Shown here: positions 1 to 7,655 of the stretch, one piece after another | Layout of the letters: each line of letters starts with the position of its first letter | Position numbering within the stretch: position 1 is the first letter of the stretch | Source of the DNA: Bacillota bacterium | GTDB taxonomy: Bacteria > Bacillota > Clostridia > Lachnospirales > Lachnospiraceae | Reading direction: 5' to 3' | Length of the DNA: 21,687 nucleotides | Assembly: GCA_023398615.1 (NCBI GenBank) | Contig: JAEWSD010000160.1 | Location: forward strand, 1 to 21,687 | The notes under the pieces: generated by a model | Seen by the model: only the letters and a program-made list of their open reading frames with translations | Database searches by the model: none | Told to the model about the DNA's origin: nothing | Made by a program: the position numbers and the translations under genes

Positions 1-696
1 AAATCGAATGAATATCCCGGGAATGAAAGCTATAAAGCGGCTATGGATCATTCGAATGAAACCAAAGCGTACAGTACTTCGCCGAATGATGTCAGAAATA
101 ACTATTATATTTACAGTAAAGGAAATATCATGTATACTGGAGTCGGACATTCCTCGATGGATCAGCTTGTAGATGTGGGGAAGACGAATAAGGATCAGGA
201 GAATGAGGTAAAATTATTTATCAATACTATGATTGCATCCTATAGCGCTGCTTCACAGCCGCCGACCATCGAAATTATAGATGCGGCAGTCGACAGCGGC
301 GGTGGTTTTGTCCTGTATGATTATTCGGAGAGAGATGAGAATCTGGCGGACGATTCCCAAAGGATCCGGTTTGTGCCCAGAGATACGAATCTGCAGGCCG
401 ACAATCTGGTGGTAAGATTGTATAAAGTAGATAACTCCGGCAACCGGGAGCCGATTAGCCCGGATACTTTAACGGTATATGATTCAAGGAACGATGTTGC
501 CGTATCGAAAACTACATCCGGCGGGGACGCCGGTTATAATGTTGTCTCTGATGTGGAATACTATTTTGACTACCCGAAGACAGTGCTAGGAGGGGAAGGC
601 TATCATCAGCTTTATTTCACCGTTACGAACCAGCAGGGACAGAATGGGGATGCAAATCTAAAACTGCTAAGGCGCAGTTTATTTAATCTGGATTAG
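1..696 (+). CDS. C-terminal part of a DUF5057-like secreted protein (5' truncated)
   Basis: The frame is open from the first base of the window, so the gene begins upstream and only about 231 codons are seen; the first ATG in the window (43) is internal. The segment YYIYSKGNIMYTGVGHSS followed by EVKLFINTMIASY resembles what I recall of the C-terminal half of DUF5057 proteins, large Lachnospiraceae surface proteins of unknown function that contain a glutamine-amidotransferase-like fold. After it comes a beta-rich, Ig-like tail (residues about 85-230 of the visible part) with no membrane anchor or sorting motif at the end (RRSLFNLD). The stop codon TAG lies inside the ribosome binding site of the next gene, so the two are probably one operon. 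No function can be assigned. The family name rests on remembered motif similarity and should be confirmed by a profile search. Confidence 0.65.
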   Translation, partial: KSNEYPGNESYKAAMDHSNETKAYSTSPNDVRNNYYIYSKGNIMYTGVGHSSMDQLVDVGKTNKDQENEVKLFINTMIASYSAASQPPTIEIIDAAVDSGGGFVLYDYSERDENLADDSQRIRFVPRDTNLQADNLVVRLYKVDNSGNREPISPDTLTVYDSRNDVAVSKTTSGGDAGYNVVSDVEYYFDYPKTVLGGEGYHQLYFTVTNQQGQNGDANLKLLRRSLFNLD

Positions 697-704
697 GAGA
701 AAAC

Positions 705-1136
705 ATGCTTAATAAATTACCGAGAACTTTCAGGCCATACTGGGGCAGGCTTGTGAACCGTGAGACATTAACCTACGTGATTGCAGGGGGAATGACAACT
801 CTGGTGAACTTTATTTCCTATCATTTCTTTTGTAATGTACTTGGTATTAAGAATCTCATTGCAAATGGAATCGCATGGGTCATTGCGGTGATTTTCGCCT
901 ATATCGTTAATGATATGTGGGTATTTCGGGCTAAAATTACCGGGATGCGCAGTGAAATCGAGAAGATAACGAAATTCTTCGGCGCAAGGATACTTTCCTT
1001 TGCCGTAGAGGAAAGCGGAATGTATGTATTCGTAGATATCCTGGCATGGAATAATCTGCTTGTAAAGGCAGGCCTGGCAGTGATCGTGATTGTGCTGAAT
1101 TACCTTTTCAGCAAACTATATATCTTTAAAAGGTAA
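705..1136 (+). CDS. GtrA family membrane protein
   Basis: This is a 143-residue protein with four hydrophobic helices (about 22-43, 52-72, 88-110 and 116-138), the size and layout of the GtrA/DPMS family. The conserved opening ETLTYVIAGGMTTLVNFISY and the segment AYIVNDMWVFR are typical. GtrA proteins are thought to help move lipid-linked sugars or other polyprenyl-linked precursors across the membrane for cell-surface glycosylation, often beside a glycosyltransferase, but none is visible here. The AGGAG of its ribosome binding site (695-699) overlaps the upstream stop codon, with 5 bases to the ATG, so translation is probably coupled to the surface-protein gene. The family call is secure; the substrate is unknown. 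Confidence 0.9.
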   Translation: MLNKLPRTFRPYWGRLVNRETLTYVIAGGMTTLVNFISYHFFCNVLGIKNLIANGIAWVIAVIFAYIVNDMWVFRAKITGMRSEIEKITKFFGARILSFAVEESGMYVFVDILAWNNLLVKAGLAVIVIVLNYLFSKLYIFKR

Positions 1137-1205
1137 TAATTAGAACTGGAACACGGCAGAAATATAATTAATAATTTTTGGATAAAAGAAATCAAAGGAG
1201 GTGTT

Positions 1206-1340
1206 ATGATGTCAATATCTACACCGTTATTTGACGTACTGATACCGATAATAATAAAACTGATCCTTTTAATCCTTTCAATTTACGCATTGATACTCTT
1301 AATAAAAGCTTTAAAAATATACATAAGGAAGAACGATTAG
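1206..1340 (+). CDS. Small hydrophobic membrane protein, 44 residues
   Basis: A short gene that ordinary length cut-offs miss. It starts at ATG 1206 behind a near-perfect ribosome binding site (AAAGGAGGTG, 1195-1204), though the spacing is tight; a second ATG directly follows at 1209 and gives better spacing. The product begins MMSISTPLFDVLIPIIIKLI, is a single continuous hydrophobic helix from about residue 11 to 33, and ends in a basic tail (KALKIYIRKND), so it should sit in the membrane with its C-terminus in the cytoplasm. The stop lies only 3 bases before the ATG of the next membrane-protein gene, which has no good ribosome binding site of its own, so coupled translation is likely. The function is unknown. 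The strong SD, clean single-helix design and tight coupling argue that it is real. Confidence 0.75.
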   Translation: MMSISTPLFDVLIPIIIKLILLILSIYALILLIKALKIYIRKND

Positions 1341-1343
1341 CTT

Positions 1344-2039
1344 ATGCCGGTTTTAAGAAATGATAAGATCAAATTAATAAAATATCTGGGCATCCTGTTT
1401 CTCGGGATTCTGTTAGTTTACAGGATTCCGCATGATTCGTATTCTGTCAGCAGGTTTATAATAAGACCGATCCGCTTTGAAAACGGCGCGATATTTCTGT
1501 ATTCGGTACCTTCCCTTATTCTTTTTCTGATCGGTATCAGTGGTATCATGCATCTAAGGAGGTTAGAGAACAGAAGCCGGCTGTTAACTTTCCTGCTTGT
1601 ATTCCTGCTGATTCTTCCTGTTATGGTTCGTACGATAGATACGGTTAGGACGATTTACTACGGGATATCGAAGGCCGGTCTAAATTCGGTGGATATAGAG
1701 GATTCAAGACTTGGTATTTCCACGGTAAATGGTACGGGAAGTATAAATATCGAGCTGGAATTAAAGGATTACGGCAGGACCGGACAGGAATTCGGAATTC
1801 GTATTTATCTGCCCGAGACCCTGCGTGAATGCATGGGGATGGAAGCCTATGAGTTCACCGGCCGTTACCGGACATATGGGAATCGAAATACCGTAGATGT
1901 CAGGGAAGAGATCGAGATACCATACATCCCGGAGGATAAATTAGAATATTTGGAGGAATCGCAATGGTATTGGGAGGATGTCCGTTATGAACTGTTTAAC
2001 GAAGAGGAAACCGTAAAGATCATACGGAGGGGTTTATAG
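1344..2039 (+). CDS. Unknown membrane protein, three N-terminal helices plus a soluble domain
   Basis: I do not recognise this 231-residue protein. Hydrophobic helices are visible at about residues 11-27, 48-68 and 81-97. The remaining 130 residues form a polar, beta-rich domain (repeats of alternating hydrophobic residues around ISTVNGTGSINIELELKDYG) that ends in an acidic and aromatic tail containing WYWEDVRYELF. With three helices the C-terminal domain lies on the opposite side of the membrane from the N-terminus; with the positive residues before helix 1 (NDKIKLIK) this predicts an extracytoplasmic domain. The gene follows the small membrane peptide gene by 3 bases and probably depends on it for translation. 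The two may work together, but that is inference from spacing only. Confidence 0.75.
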   Translation: MPVLRNDKIKLIKYLGILFLGILLVYRIPHDSYSVSRFIIRPIRFENGAIFLYSVPSLILFLIGISGIMHLRRLENRSRLLTFLLVFLLILPVMVRTIDTVRTIYYGISKAGLNSVDIEDSRLGISTVNGTGSINIELELKDYGRTGQEFGIRIYLPETLRECMGMEAYEFTGRYRTYGNRNTVDVREEIEIPYIPEDKLEYLEESQWYWEDVRYELFNEEETVKIIRRGL

Positions 2040-2066
2040 CTCACTGCAAGAATAAGGGGGGAAAAG

Positions 2067-2528
2067 ATGAATTTTGTATATACGAACGGCAGAAATAAGG
2101 ATTTTGCAATGCTGTGCCATATGCTTGATGAGAATCTGAATGAGATTATCGGAAGAGAAAAGCAAAAGAAGGAATATGATCTTTATAACACCCCGGACGA
2201 TATTCAGGATGTAATTTTACTGTACGATGATGAAAAGCCCGTAGCATGTGCGGGCTTTAAATATTATGATGCCGGGATTGCCGAGATGAAACGTGTCTTT
2301 ATCAGAAAGGAATATCGCGGCAGGGGATTATCAAAGGAGCTGGTTGCGCGGCTGGAATCCGGGGCACGGTCAAAAGGCTGCCACACCATGATTCTGGAAA
2401 CCGGAAAGCCTCTTGAGGCGGCAAGAGGATTATATAGGGCAATGGGTTATACGGAAACAGAGAATTATGGTCAGTACAAAAACTTAAGCGGATCCGTATG
2501 CATGAGAAAAGAAATCGCTCCGGTTTAA
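2067..2528 (+). CDS. GNAT family N-acetyltransferase
   Basis: This 153-residue protein has the GCN5-related acetyltransferase fold. The central strand is followed by the acetyl-CoA binding loop with RGRGLS (Q/R-x-x-G-x-G/A) at about residues 91-96, preceded by the beta-4 segment AEMKRVFI. The C-terminal ARGLYRAMGYTETENYG matches the usual end of small GNAT enzymes. It transfers acetyl from acetyl-CoA to an amine, but the substrate cannot be told from sequence. The ribosome binding site is AAGGGGGG just upstream of ATG 2067, 27 bases after the preceding gene. It ends 5 bases before the stop of the convergent ABC-F gene, with only a weak CGGT/ACCG hairpin across the junction, so read-through between the two units is possible. 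Confidence 0.88.
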   Translation: MNFVYTNGRNKDFAMLCHMLDENLNEIIGREKQKKEYDLYNTPDDIQDVILLYDDEKPVACAGFKYYDAGIAEMKRVFIRKEYRGRGLSKELVARLESGARSKGCHTMILETGKPLEAARGLYRAMGYTETENYGQYKNLSGSVCMRKEIAPV

Positions 2529-2533
2529 TACCG

Positions 2534-4087
2534 TTAGATTTTAGTTGTCCAATTTGAACAATCCCATACCTTTGTTGCAAAATCTTCATAGAAATCCGGC
2601 TCATGGCAGATTAACAGAATACTGCCCCTGTACTCGGAAAGGGCACGTTTCAGCTCATCCTTTGCATCCACGTCCAGATGGTTGGTCGGCTCGTCAAGCA
2701 ACAGGACGTTGGTTTCCCGGTTAATCAGCTTGCACAGGCGGACCTTTGCCTGCTCGCCGCCGCTTAAGACCCGTACCTGGCTTTCAATATGCTTTGTGGT
2801 CAGGCCGCATTTTGCCAGTGCGGAGCGGATTTCATACTGGGAGTAGGAGGGAAAATCACGCCAAAGTTCATCGATGCAGGTATTATTTTTGACGCCGCTC
2901 ATTTCCTGTTCAAAATATCCCTGAAAGAGATAGTCGCCTAAGGTTACCTTTCCCTGAAGCGGGGGAAGCAAACCGATAATACTTTTTAAAAGGGTGGTTT
3001 TTCCGATGCCGTTGGCTCCCTTCAGGACGACTTTATCACCCCGTTCCATCGATAAGGTCAGGGGTTTGGATAAGGGTTCCTCATAACCGATCACCAGATG
3101 TTCGGCACGGAAGATAAACCGTCCTGCGGCACGCGCTTCTTTAAAGTTGAATTCCGGCTTCACCTTTTCTTTGGCAAGCTCAATGATATCCATTTTATCA
3201 AGCTTTTTTTGTCTGGACATCGCCATATTCCTGGTAGCCACACGTGCCTTGTTGCGCGCGACAAAATCCTGCAGCTCGCTGATTTCCTGCTGCTGTTTCC
3301 TGTATGCAGCTTCCAGCTGAGATTTCTTAACCTCGTAAACCTCTTTGAATTTATCGTAATCTCCGACATAACGGTTCAGTTCTCCGTTTTCCATGTGATA
3401 CACTATATTGATTACACTGTTTAAGAACGGTATGTCATGAGATATGAGGATAAAGGCATTCTCATAATCCGTGAGATAGCGTTTTAACCATTCGATATGT
3501 ACGGTGTCCAGATAGTTAGTGGGCTCGTCCAAGAGCAGGATATCCGGCTTTTCCAGCAGAAGCTTGCCTAAGAGGACCTTTGTCCGCTGGCCTCCGCTCA
3601 GCTCGGTTACGTCCGTGTCAAGACCGATATCATCCAGTCCGAGAGCATGTCCGATCTCTTCCACCTTAGAATCCAGGACATAGAAATCATTGGAATCAAG
3701 AGTTTCCTGGATTGCGCCGAATTCCTCCATGAGCGTCATCAGTTCATCCGCTTCCGCGTCCGCCATACGGTTGCAAAGAGAATTCATCTTAATTTCCAGA
3801 TCATACAGATATGCGAATGCCGATTTTAGTACTTGTCGGATCGTCATTCCTTTCTCCAGGACGGAATGCTGGTCCAAATAGCCTACCCGGACATTCCTTG
3901 CCCATTCGATATTGCCTTCGTCAGGCATTAATTTACCGGTTACTATATTTAAAAAGGTGGACTTGCCTTCTCCGTTGGCACCTACCAGTCCTATGTGTTC
4001 GCCCTTTAGCAGACGAAAAGAAACATTGTTAAAGATAGCTCTGTCTCCAAAACCGTGATTCAGGCTGGTAACGTTTAAAATGCTCAT
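2534..4087 (-). CDS. ABC-F family ATPase
   Basis: The protein has 517 residues with two ABC ATPase domains in one chain and no membrane segment, the layout of ABC-F translation factors that bind the ribosomal E site. Domain 1 has Walker A GANGEGKST (36-44), signature LSGGQ (163-167) and Walker B LLLDEPTNYLD (184-194). Domain 2 has Walker A GANGIGKTT (357-365), signature LSGGE (441-445) and Walker B LLLDEPTNHLD (462-472). The charged inter-domain linker (about 245-315) is the P-site tRNA interaction region and is of ordinary length, which gives no reason to call it an antibiotic-resistance member. The start is supported by AAGGAG six bases before ATG. A 200-bp palindromic repeat element begins only 27 bases upstream of the start codon, so any native promoter must lie in or beyond it. 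The family is certain; the subfamily is not. Confidence 0.93.
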   Translation of the reverse strand: MSILNVTSLNHGFGDRAIFNNVSFRLLKGEHIGLVGANGEGKSTFLNIVTGKLMPDEGNIEWARNVRVGYLDQHSVLEKGMTIRQVLKSAFAYLYDLEIKMNSLCNRMADAEADELMTLMEEFGAIQETLDSNDFYVLDSKVEEIGHALGLDDIGLDTDVTELSGGQRTKVLLGKLLLEKPDILLLDEPTNYLDTVHIEWLKRYLTDYENAFILISHDIPFLNSVINIVYHMENGELNRYVGDYDKFKEVYEVKKSQLEAAYRKQQQEISELQDFVARNKARVATRNMAMSRQKKLDKMDIIELAKEKVKPEFNFKEARAAGRFIFRAEHLVIGYEEPLSKPLTLSMERGDKVVLKGANGIGKTTLLKSIIGLLPPLQGKVTLGDYLFQGYFEQEMSGVKNNTCIDELWRDFPSYSQYEIRSALAKCGLTTKHIESQVRVLSGGEQAKVRLCKLINRETNVLLLDEPTNHLDVDAKDELKRALSEYRGSILLICHEPDFYEDFATKVWDCSNWTTKI

Positions 4088-4114
4088 ACATTGCTCCTTG
4101 TTAAGTATAAAATA

Positions 4115-4314
4115 GGTAACGCAAGGGTTACTATTCTCAGTCGATATACTCGACGTGTTTTTTGTGAGTGCAGCGAAGCGAAAGTCACAGAAAACCGGAG
4201 TATAGCAGCACCAAAACGCTGGTTCTGCGTTTTGTGTGCATCGCGAAGCGTGTTACGGTTCACAGATCTGCTGATTTTTGCAGAGCTGTGAATAGTAATA
4301 ACGCATGGGTTACC
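4115..4314. repeat. MITE-like palindromic repeat element, copy 1 (200 bp)
   Basis: The ends are imperfect inverted repeats: GGTAACGCAAGGGTTACTAT at the left (4115-4134), and on the opposite strand a right end that also begins GGTAAC and continues to TTACTATTC. The tetranucleotide AATA occurs immediately outside both ends (4111-4114 and 4315-4318) and may be a target-site duplication. Inside are a 42-bp core (4155-4196), a hairpin AAAACGC/GCGTTTT (around 4212-4232) and a long hairpin whose arms are TTCACAG-a-TCTGC and GCAGA-g-CTGTGAA (about 4258-4293). No protein is encoded. It is non-autonomous, with no transposase in the window. Confidence 0.7.
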
Positions 4315-4388
4315 AATAAGATTATACATAAAAAATAAATAAATTCAAGAGAAATTTTTTGTGGGTTTTATACATAATATGATAGAAT

Positions 4389-4543
4389 GTAACAGTTCAG
4401 CCTATGGTATCGCGAGGTGTTTTTTGTGAGTGATGCGAAGCGGAAGTCACAGAAAACCCGAGATTTATATGCGCGAAAGGCTGCTTTGCAGCCGTTCTGT
4501 GCATTAATTGTTGCTATGAAGCCGCAAGGCTGAATAGTAAGGG
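4389..4543. repeat. MITE-like palindromic repeat element, copy 2 (about 155 bp)
   Basis: This carries the same core as copy 1 at 4417-4458, identical at 39 of 42 positions. The core itself folds as an imperfect hairpin, GTTTTTTGTGAGT against AGTCACAGAAAAC, with GCGAAGCG at the tip. The ends are an imperfect inverted repeat, GTAACAGTTCAGCCT (4389-4403) and AGGCTGAATAGTAAG (4527-4541), matching at 11 of 15 positions. The right end is also a compact hairpin GCC-GCAA-GGC with a GNRA-type loop. TAGAAT flanks both sides (4383-4388, 4544-4549) as a possible target duplication, though the left copy also resembles a -10 box. The outer modules differ from copy 1, so the family seems to be assembled from interchangeable parts. 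Confidence 0.65.
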
Positions 4544-4618
4544 TAGAATATATACCGTATTTTTTTACTTTTTCAATAATTTCCCCGAAAAAGGTCTTTG
4601 CAAGGGAATCAATTATCG

Positions 4619-4647
4619 TTGTATTTTAAATTTTTTTATGCTAATCT
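4619..4647 (+). promoter_or_regulatory. Sigma-A-type promoter for the CYTH gene
   Basis: TTGTAT (4619-4624), a 17-base spacer and TAATCT (4642-4647). It lies in AT-rich DNA downstream of the repeat elements and about 60 to 130 bases upstream of the possible start codons. Confidence 0.5.
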
Positions 4648-4657
4648 GTAGGAAAAA

Positions 4658-4681
4658 TAGTTACGCTTTAGCCTAGGGTAA
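4658..4681. repeat. Remnant half-unit of the palindromic repeat family
   Basis: AGTTACGCTTTAGCCTAGGG resembles the left end of the copy 2 element (GTAACAGTTCAGCCT) and sits just downstream of the promoter for the CYTH gene. It is short and degenerate, so chance similarity is not excluded. Confidence 0.35.
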
Positions 4682-4775
4682 TGAAAATACGGGAGAGGGG
4701 AATAGGTTGAAAAATAAAGACATTTTTCAGCATCCTGATTTGTACGTGCGCCAGAGCGCACAGATGGGAGTTAAC

Positions 4776-5267
4776 ATGGAGATCGAAAGAAAATTTCAGA
4801 TAAAGATTATGCCGGAGAATCTGTCCGGATTCCGGAAGAAAGAGATCGAACAGGGTTACCTGTGTACCAAACCGGTAGTAAGAATCCGTAAAAGCAATGA
4901 GGATTACATCCTTACCTACAAGTCACGGCTTGGTATGACCGAAAAACCCGGCGCGGCGGCATTGACCTGCGAAGAGGTTGAGGTGCCGTTAAGCCGGGAA
5001 GCCTATGAGCACTTGCGGGAGAAGACGGATTACTACTTAATAAGCAAGACGCGTTACCTGATTCCCCTGGAAGGCGGCTATACGGCGGAGTTGGATGTAT
5101 TCCACGGGAGACTGGAGGGCCTGTCGTTCGCCGAGGTGGAGTTCCCCAGTGAGGAAGAGGCCGCAGCCTTTGTTCCGCCTGCCTGGTTCGGCAGGGATGT
5201 ATCTTTTGATAAGCATTACAAGAACAATTATTTATCCACATTGGAAAGCTTTCAAGGCTGCAGTTAA
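4776..5267 (+). CDS. CYTH domain protein (triphosphate tunnel metalloenzyme family)
   Basis: The 163-residue form starts MEIERKFQI, carrying the ExExK signature that marks the N-terminus of CYTH proteins (E2, E4, K6). Further expected tunnel residues follow: VRIRKS, YILTYKSR, EEVEVPL, KTRYLI, AELDVFHG and FAEVEF, ending with a typical DVSFDKHYKNNYLS. CYTH enzymes bind a triphosphate and divalent metal inside a beta-barrel; bacterial stand-alone members are usually tripolyphosphatases or nucleoside triphosphatases, and adenylate cyclase activity is rarer. The start is ambiguous: TTG 4707 is in frame behind GGGAGAGGGG and would add 23 residues, while ATG 4776 has a weaker GGGAG. The conserved N-terminus favours 4776. 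It is monocistronic and converges on the sensor kinase gene without a clear terminator. Confidence 0.88.
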   Translation: MEIERKFQIKIMPENLSGFRKKEIEQGYLCTKPVVRIRKSNEDYILTYKSRLGMTEKPGAAALTCEEVEVPLSREAYEHLREKTDYYLISKTRYLIPLEGGYTAELDVFHGRLEGLSFAEVEFPSEEEAAAFVPPAWFGRDVSFDKHYKNNYLSTLESFQGCS

Positions 5268-5306
5268 ACCTATCGTACAAAGCAAAGATTAAGGAGTTAC
5301 AGAGTA

Positions 5307-7637
5307 CTAGTTTTCAGGGGGATCACCGGGAGACGTGCTGTCCGGTTCAACCTGGGGCGGCAGGGTCCTGGCCGGCGAGTCGATGCGTTTAAACCGCACG
5401 ACGGCTTTGAACAAATCACCGTCCAGAACGATGTCAAAGGTGGCATCCTGCAAAGAGGCCAGGCTGTTGGCGATGGAAAGTCCGAGTCCGCTGCCTTCCG
5501 TATTGCGGGCAAGATCACCGCGCACAAAGCGTTCCAGCAGCTCATCCGCACGTATATTCAGCTTGTTTGCCGAGACATTTTTTACGGAAACCTCTGTCAT
5601 ATTGTCGGCGGAGGTAATATCTACGTAGATTCTGGTGCCGCTTAAGGCATACTTGTACGCATTTGAGAAAATATTTTCTATGATCCGGTAGGTGCTCCTA
5701 CCGTCGGCCATAATATAGATCGGTTCCTCCGCTATATTTAGCACCATCTCCAGGTTGCGGCTGATAAACCGGTCCTCGAATTCTCCGATGGATTGCCGGA
5801 CAAGCTCTACCAGGTTGAGGCATTCCAGGTTCATCGCAAGGGTACCGGAAGAGGCCTTGGAGGCTTCTACAAGATCCTCGATCAAGGTTTTTAACCGCCA
5901 GGATTTTGCCGATAAGATCTCAAGATATTCCGAGGCCGCATTATTTGGTATATTCTCCTTCTTTAGCAAATCCACATAGTTAATGATAGACGTAAGAGGC
6001 GTCTTAATATCATGTGATACATTCGTAATCAATTCCGTCTTCAGGCGTTCGCTTTTTAATTTTTCATCCACCGCGGCGGAAAAGCCGTCTCCGATATTAT
6101 TGATGTATTCGCCGAGGGTACGTGCCGGAGCGCACATATTGGATACCGGAATTTTATGGTTTAAATCCCCTTCCGTAAGCTTCTTGGTTTCTTTTCTCAG
6201 TATGTTGTAATCGATCGCCACCTTAAACAGCACATAGCCCAGGTACATATAGTCTAATACTATAATGGTGGCAAAAATTATGATATTTCGTTTCAGCTCG
6301 AGATTATTGTCATTAATGGTATAGATTGTGTTTATTAAATCTTTTATAATGATCTTGTCGGAAGTGCCGATTCCCTGCAGCATAACGATATTGCGGTAAA
6401 TGGTCCGGTAGAAGACATAAAAAGCAAAACTCTGAATCCCCGCAAAGATCATAAGGAGGATTGCCACCCGGTAGGTTATACTTCTTTCCGCAACGAGGTC
6501 TTTAAGGAAGGTAAGGAATTTTCGAAAGCTGTTCCATAACAGGGAATTCCGGAGTATGATATTTGCCTTGCAGCGGCGTATCAGGCTTAACAGGCCGAAC
6601 ATACAGAACGGGTAAAGCAGGATATAGTCAAATACCAGGATATACGGAATCTTAATGTGGAAGTCCCAGTGCAGTATTCGTGATACGTAATATCCCAGCC
6701 CGGTAAGGCAGCCTATGCCAAGCAGGACCAGTATGAGCCCGGCTTCGGTCGGCAGCCGGTCAAACACGGTGGTCGAGATCCCTTCCACATCCTTTTTGTG
6801 TCCGGCGAGGGTAACGGCCAAGACAAAGAAGAGCAGCAGGAATATGAAGGAAACCGGAACCGGGTACAGGGAAAGCATAAAATTGCGGTGCAGTTCGTTA
6901 AAATGTGCGTTCATGGTACCGAACTCGTCACTTTGGTTCGGGAATCCGCTCAGGATGCTGGTACATATAATGTATTCGCTTCTTTTTTCATCGGAAGTGA
7001 AATAATTCATGGATGAGGCGCCCGTGATATAATCGATGACCCAGCTTAAGTTTTCATCGTTCAGGTATTGATAATTCCTGTTAACGTTTGTCACGTATTT
7101 CTGTGTTTCCGTATTAATTATCAGATAGGCCGGGTTGGTCTGTACACTTTTTAAATAGGAATCCATTTTCTTGGATACCTTCTTGCCGCCGGAGGTTTCC
7201 ATAACGACTTTCTCCAGGCTTGGGGAACAGTATATGGTGCCCGTTTTCAGATTCTTGACATAGTACAGGAAATTAGAATCCGTATTGTTCACGATTGCAT
7301 TGTAGTATTCGAAATCCTCCTGTCCGGAGATATCTGCGGAGGAGCTGGGCTTCGCTTCCTCCTTTTCAAATAAGGTGGAAAGGTTCAGAGAGGAATCGCT
7401 TCCGACACTGCTGGTATAGCCTTTCTCCCTGTAATCCACATAGACCGCTACACGTTCCACGTATTTTAAGTATTTGTTCTGGAAATCCGAGGTTTCGGTA
7501 AAGGTCTGGGTATTCGTGGAATAGGAGTCCAGGTAAATAAATATATTATACATTCCGATCAGGAGCGTAAGCCCAAGCAGAGACAGTACGATATGTACCA
7601 GTGCTTTGATAAGAAAGGAATCTTTAATTTTCATCAT
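5307..7637 (-). CDS. Sensor histidine kinase with six membrane helices
   Basis: This 776-residue membrane kinase is the second gene of a two-component operon. Helix 1 (about 10-32) is followed by an extracytoplasmic sensor region (35-255), then helices at about 257-279, 300-318, 332-352, 389-411 and 451-472. A HAMP-like linker (473-525) contains LTEGDLNHKIP. The dimerisation domain has the H-box SHDIKTPLTSIINY with phospho-acceptor His542. The ATPase domain has N-box ENIFSNAYKYA (655-665), F-box ERFVRGD (702-708) and G2 box GSGLGLSI (715-722). The usual G1 box DxGxG is replaced by VKNVSANKLN (685-694), a variant seen in a clade of Firmicutes kinases. The tail after 753 is proline-rich. It follows the regulator gene by 18 bases. 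The stimulus is unknown; no transporter is adjacent. Confidence 0.93.
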   Translation of the reverse strand: MMKIKDSFLIKALVHIVLSLLGLTLLIGMYNIFIYLDSYSTNTQTFTETSDFQNKYLKYVERVAVYVDYREKGYTSSVGSDSSLNLSTLFEKEEAKPSSSADISGQEDFEYYNAIVNNTDSNFLYYVKNLKTGTIYCSPSLEKVVMETSGGKKVSKKMDSYLKSVQTNPAYLIINTETQKYVTNVNRNYQYLNDENLSWVIDYITGASSMNYFTSDEKRSEYIICTSILSGFPNQSDEFGTMNAHFNELHRNFMLSLYPVPVSFIFLLLFFVLAVTLAGHKKDVEGISTTVFDRLPTEAGLILVLLGIGCLTGLGYYVSRILHWDFHIKIPYILVFDYILLYPFCMFGLLSLIRRCKANIILRNSLLWNSFRKFLTFLKDLVAERSITYRVAILLMIFAGIQSFAFYVFYRTIYRNIVMLQGIGTSDKIIIKDLINTIYTINDNNLELKRNIIIFATIIVLDYMYLGYVLFKVAIDYNILRKETKKLTEGDLNHKIPVSNMCAPARTLGEYINNIGDGFSAAVDEKLKSERLKTELITNVSHDIKTPLTSIINYVDLLKKENIPNNAASEYLEILSAKSWRLKTLIEDLVEASKASSGTLAMNLECLNLVELVRQSIGEFEDRFISRNLEMVLNIAEEPIYIMADGRSTYRIIENIFSNAYKYALSGTRIYVDITSADNMTEVSVKNVSANKLNIRADELLERFVRGDLARNTEGSGLGLSIANSLASLQDATFDIVLDGDLFKAVVRFKRIDSPARTLPPQVEPDSTSPGDPPEN

Positions 7638-7655
7638 AAGGCGTTACCCCTTCCG

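Noticed and set aside
1140..1168. Promoter before the small membrane peptide gene (TTAGAA, 17, TATAAT)
   Set aside because: The -10 is good but the -35 matches poorly, and the gene may simply be co-transcribed with gtrA; not enough to list.
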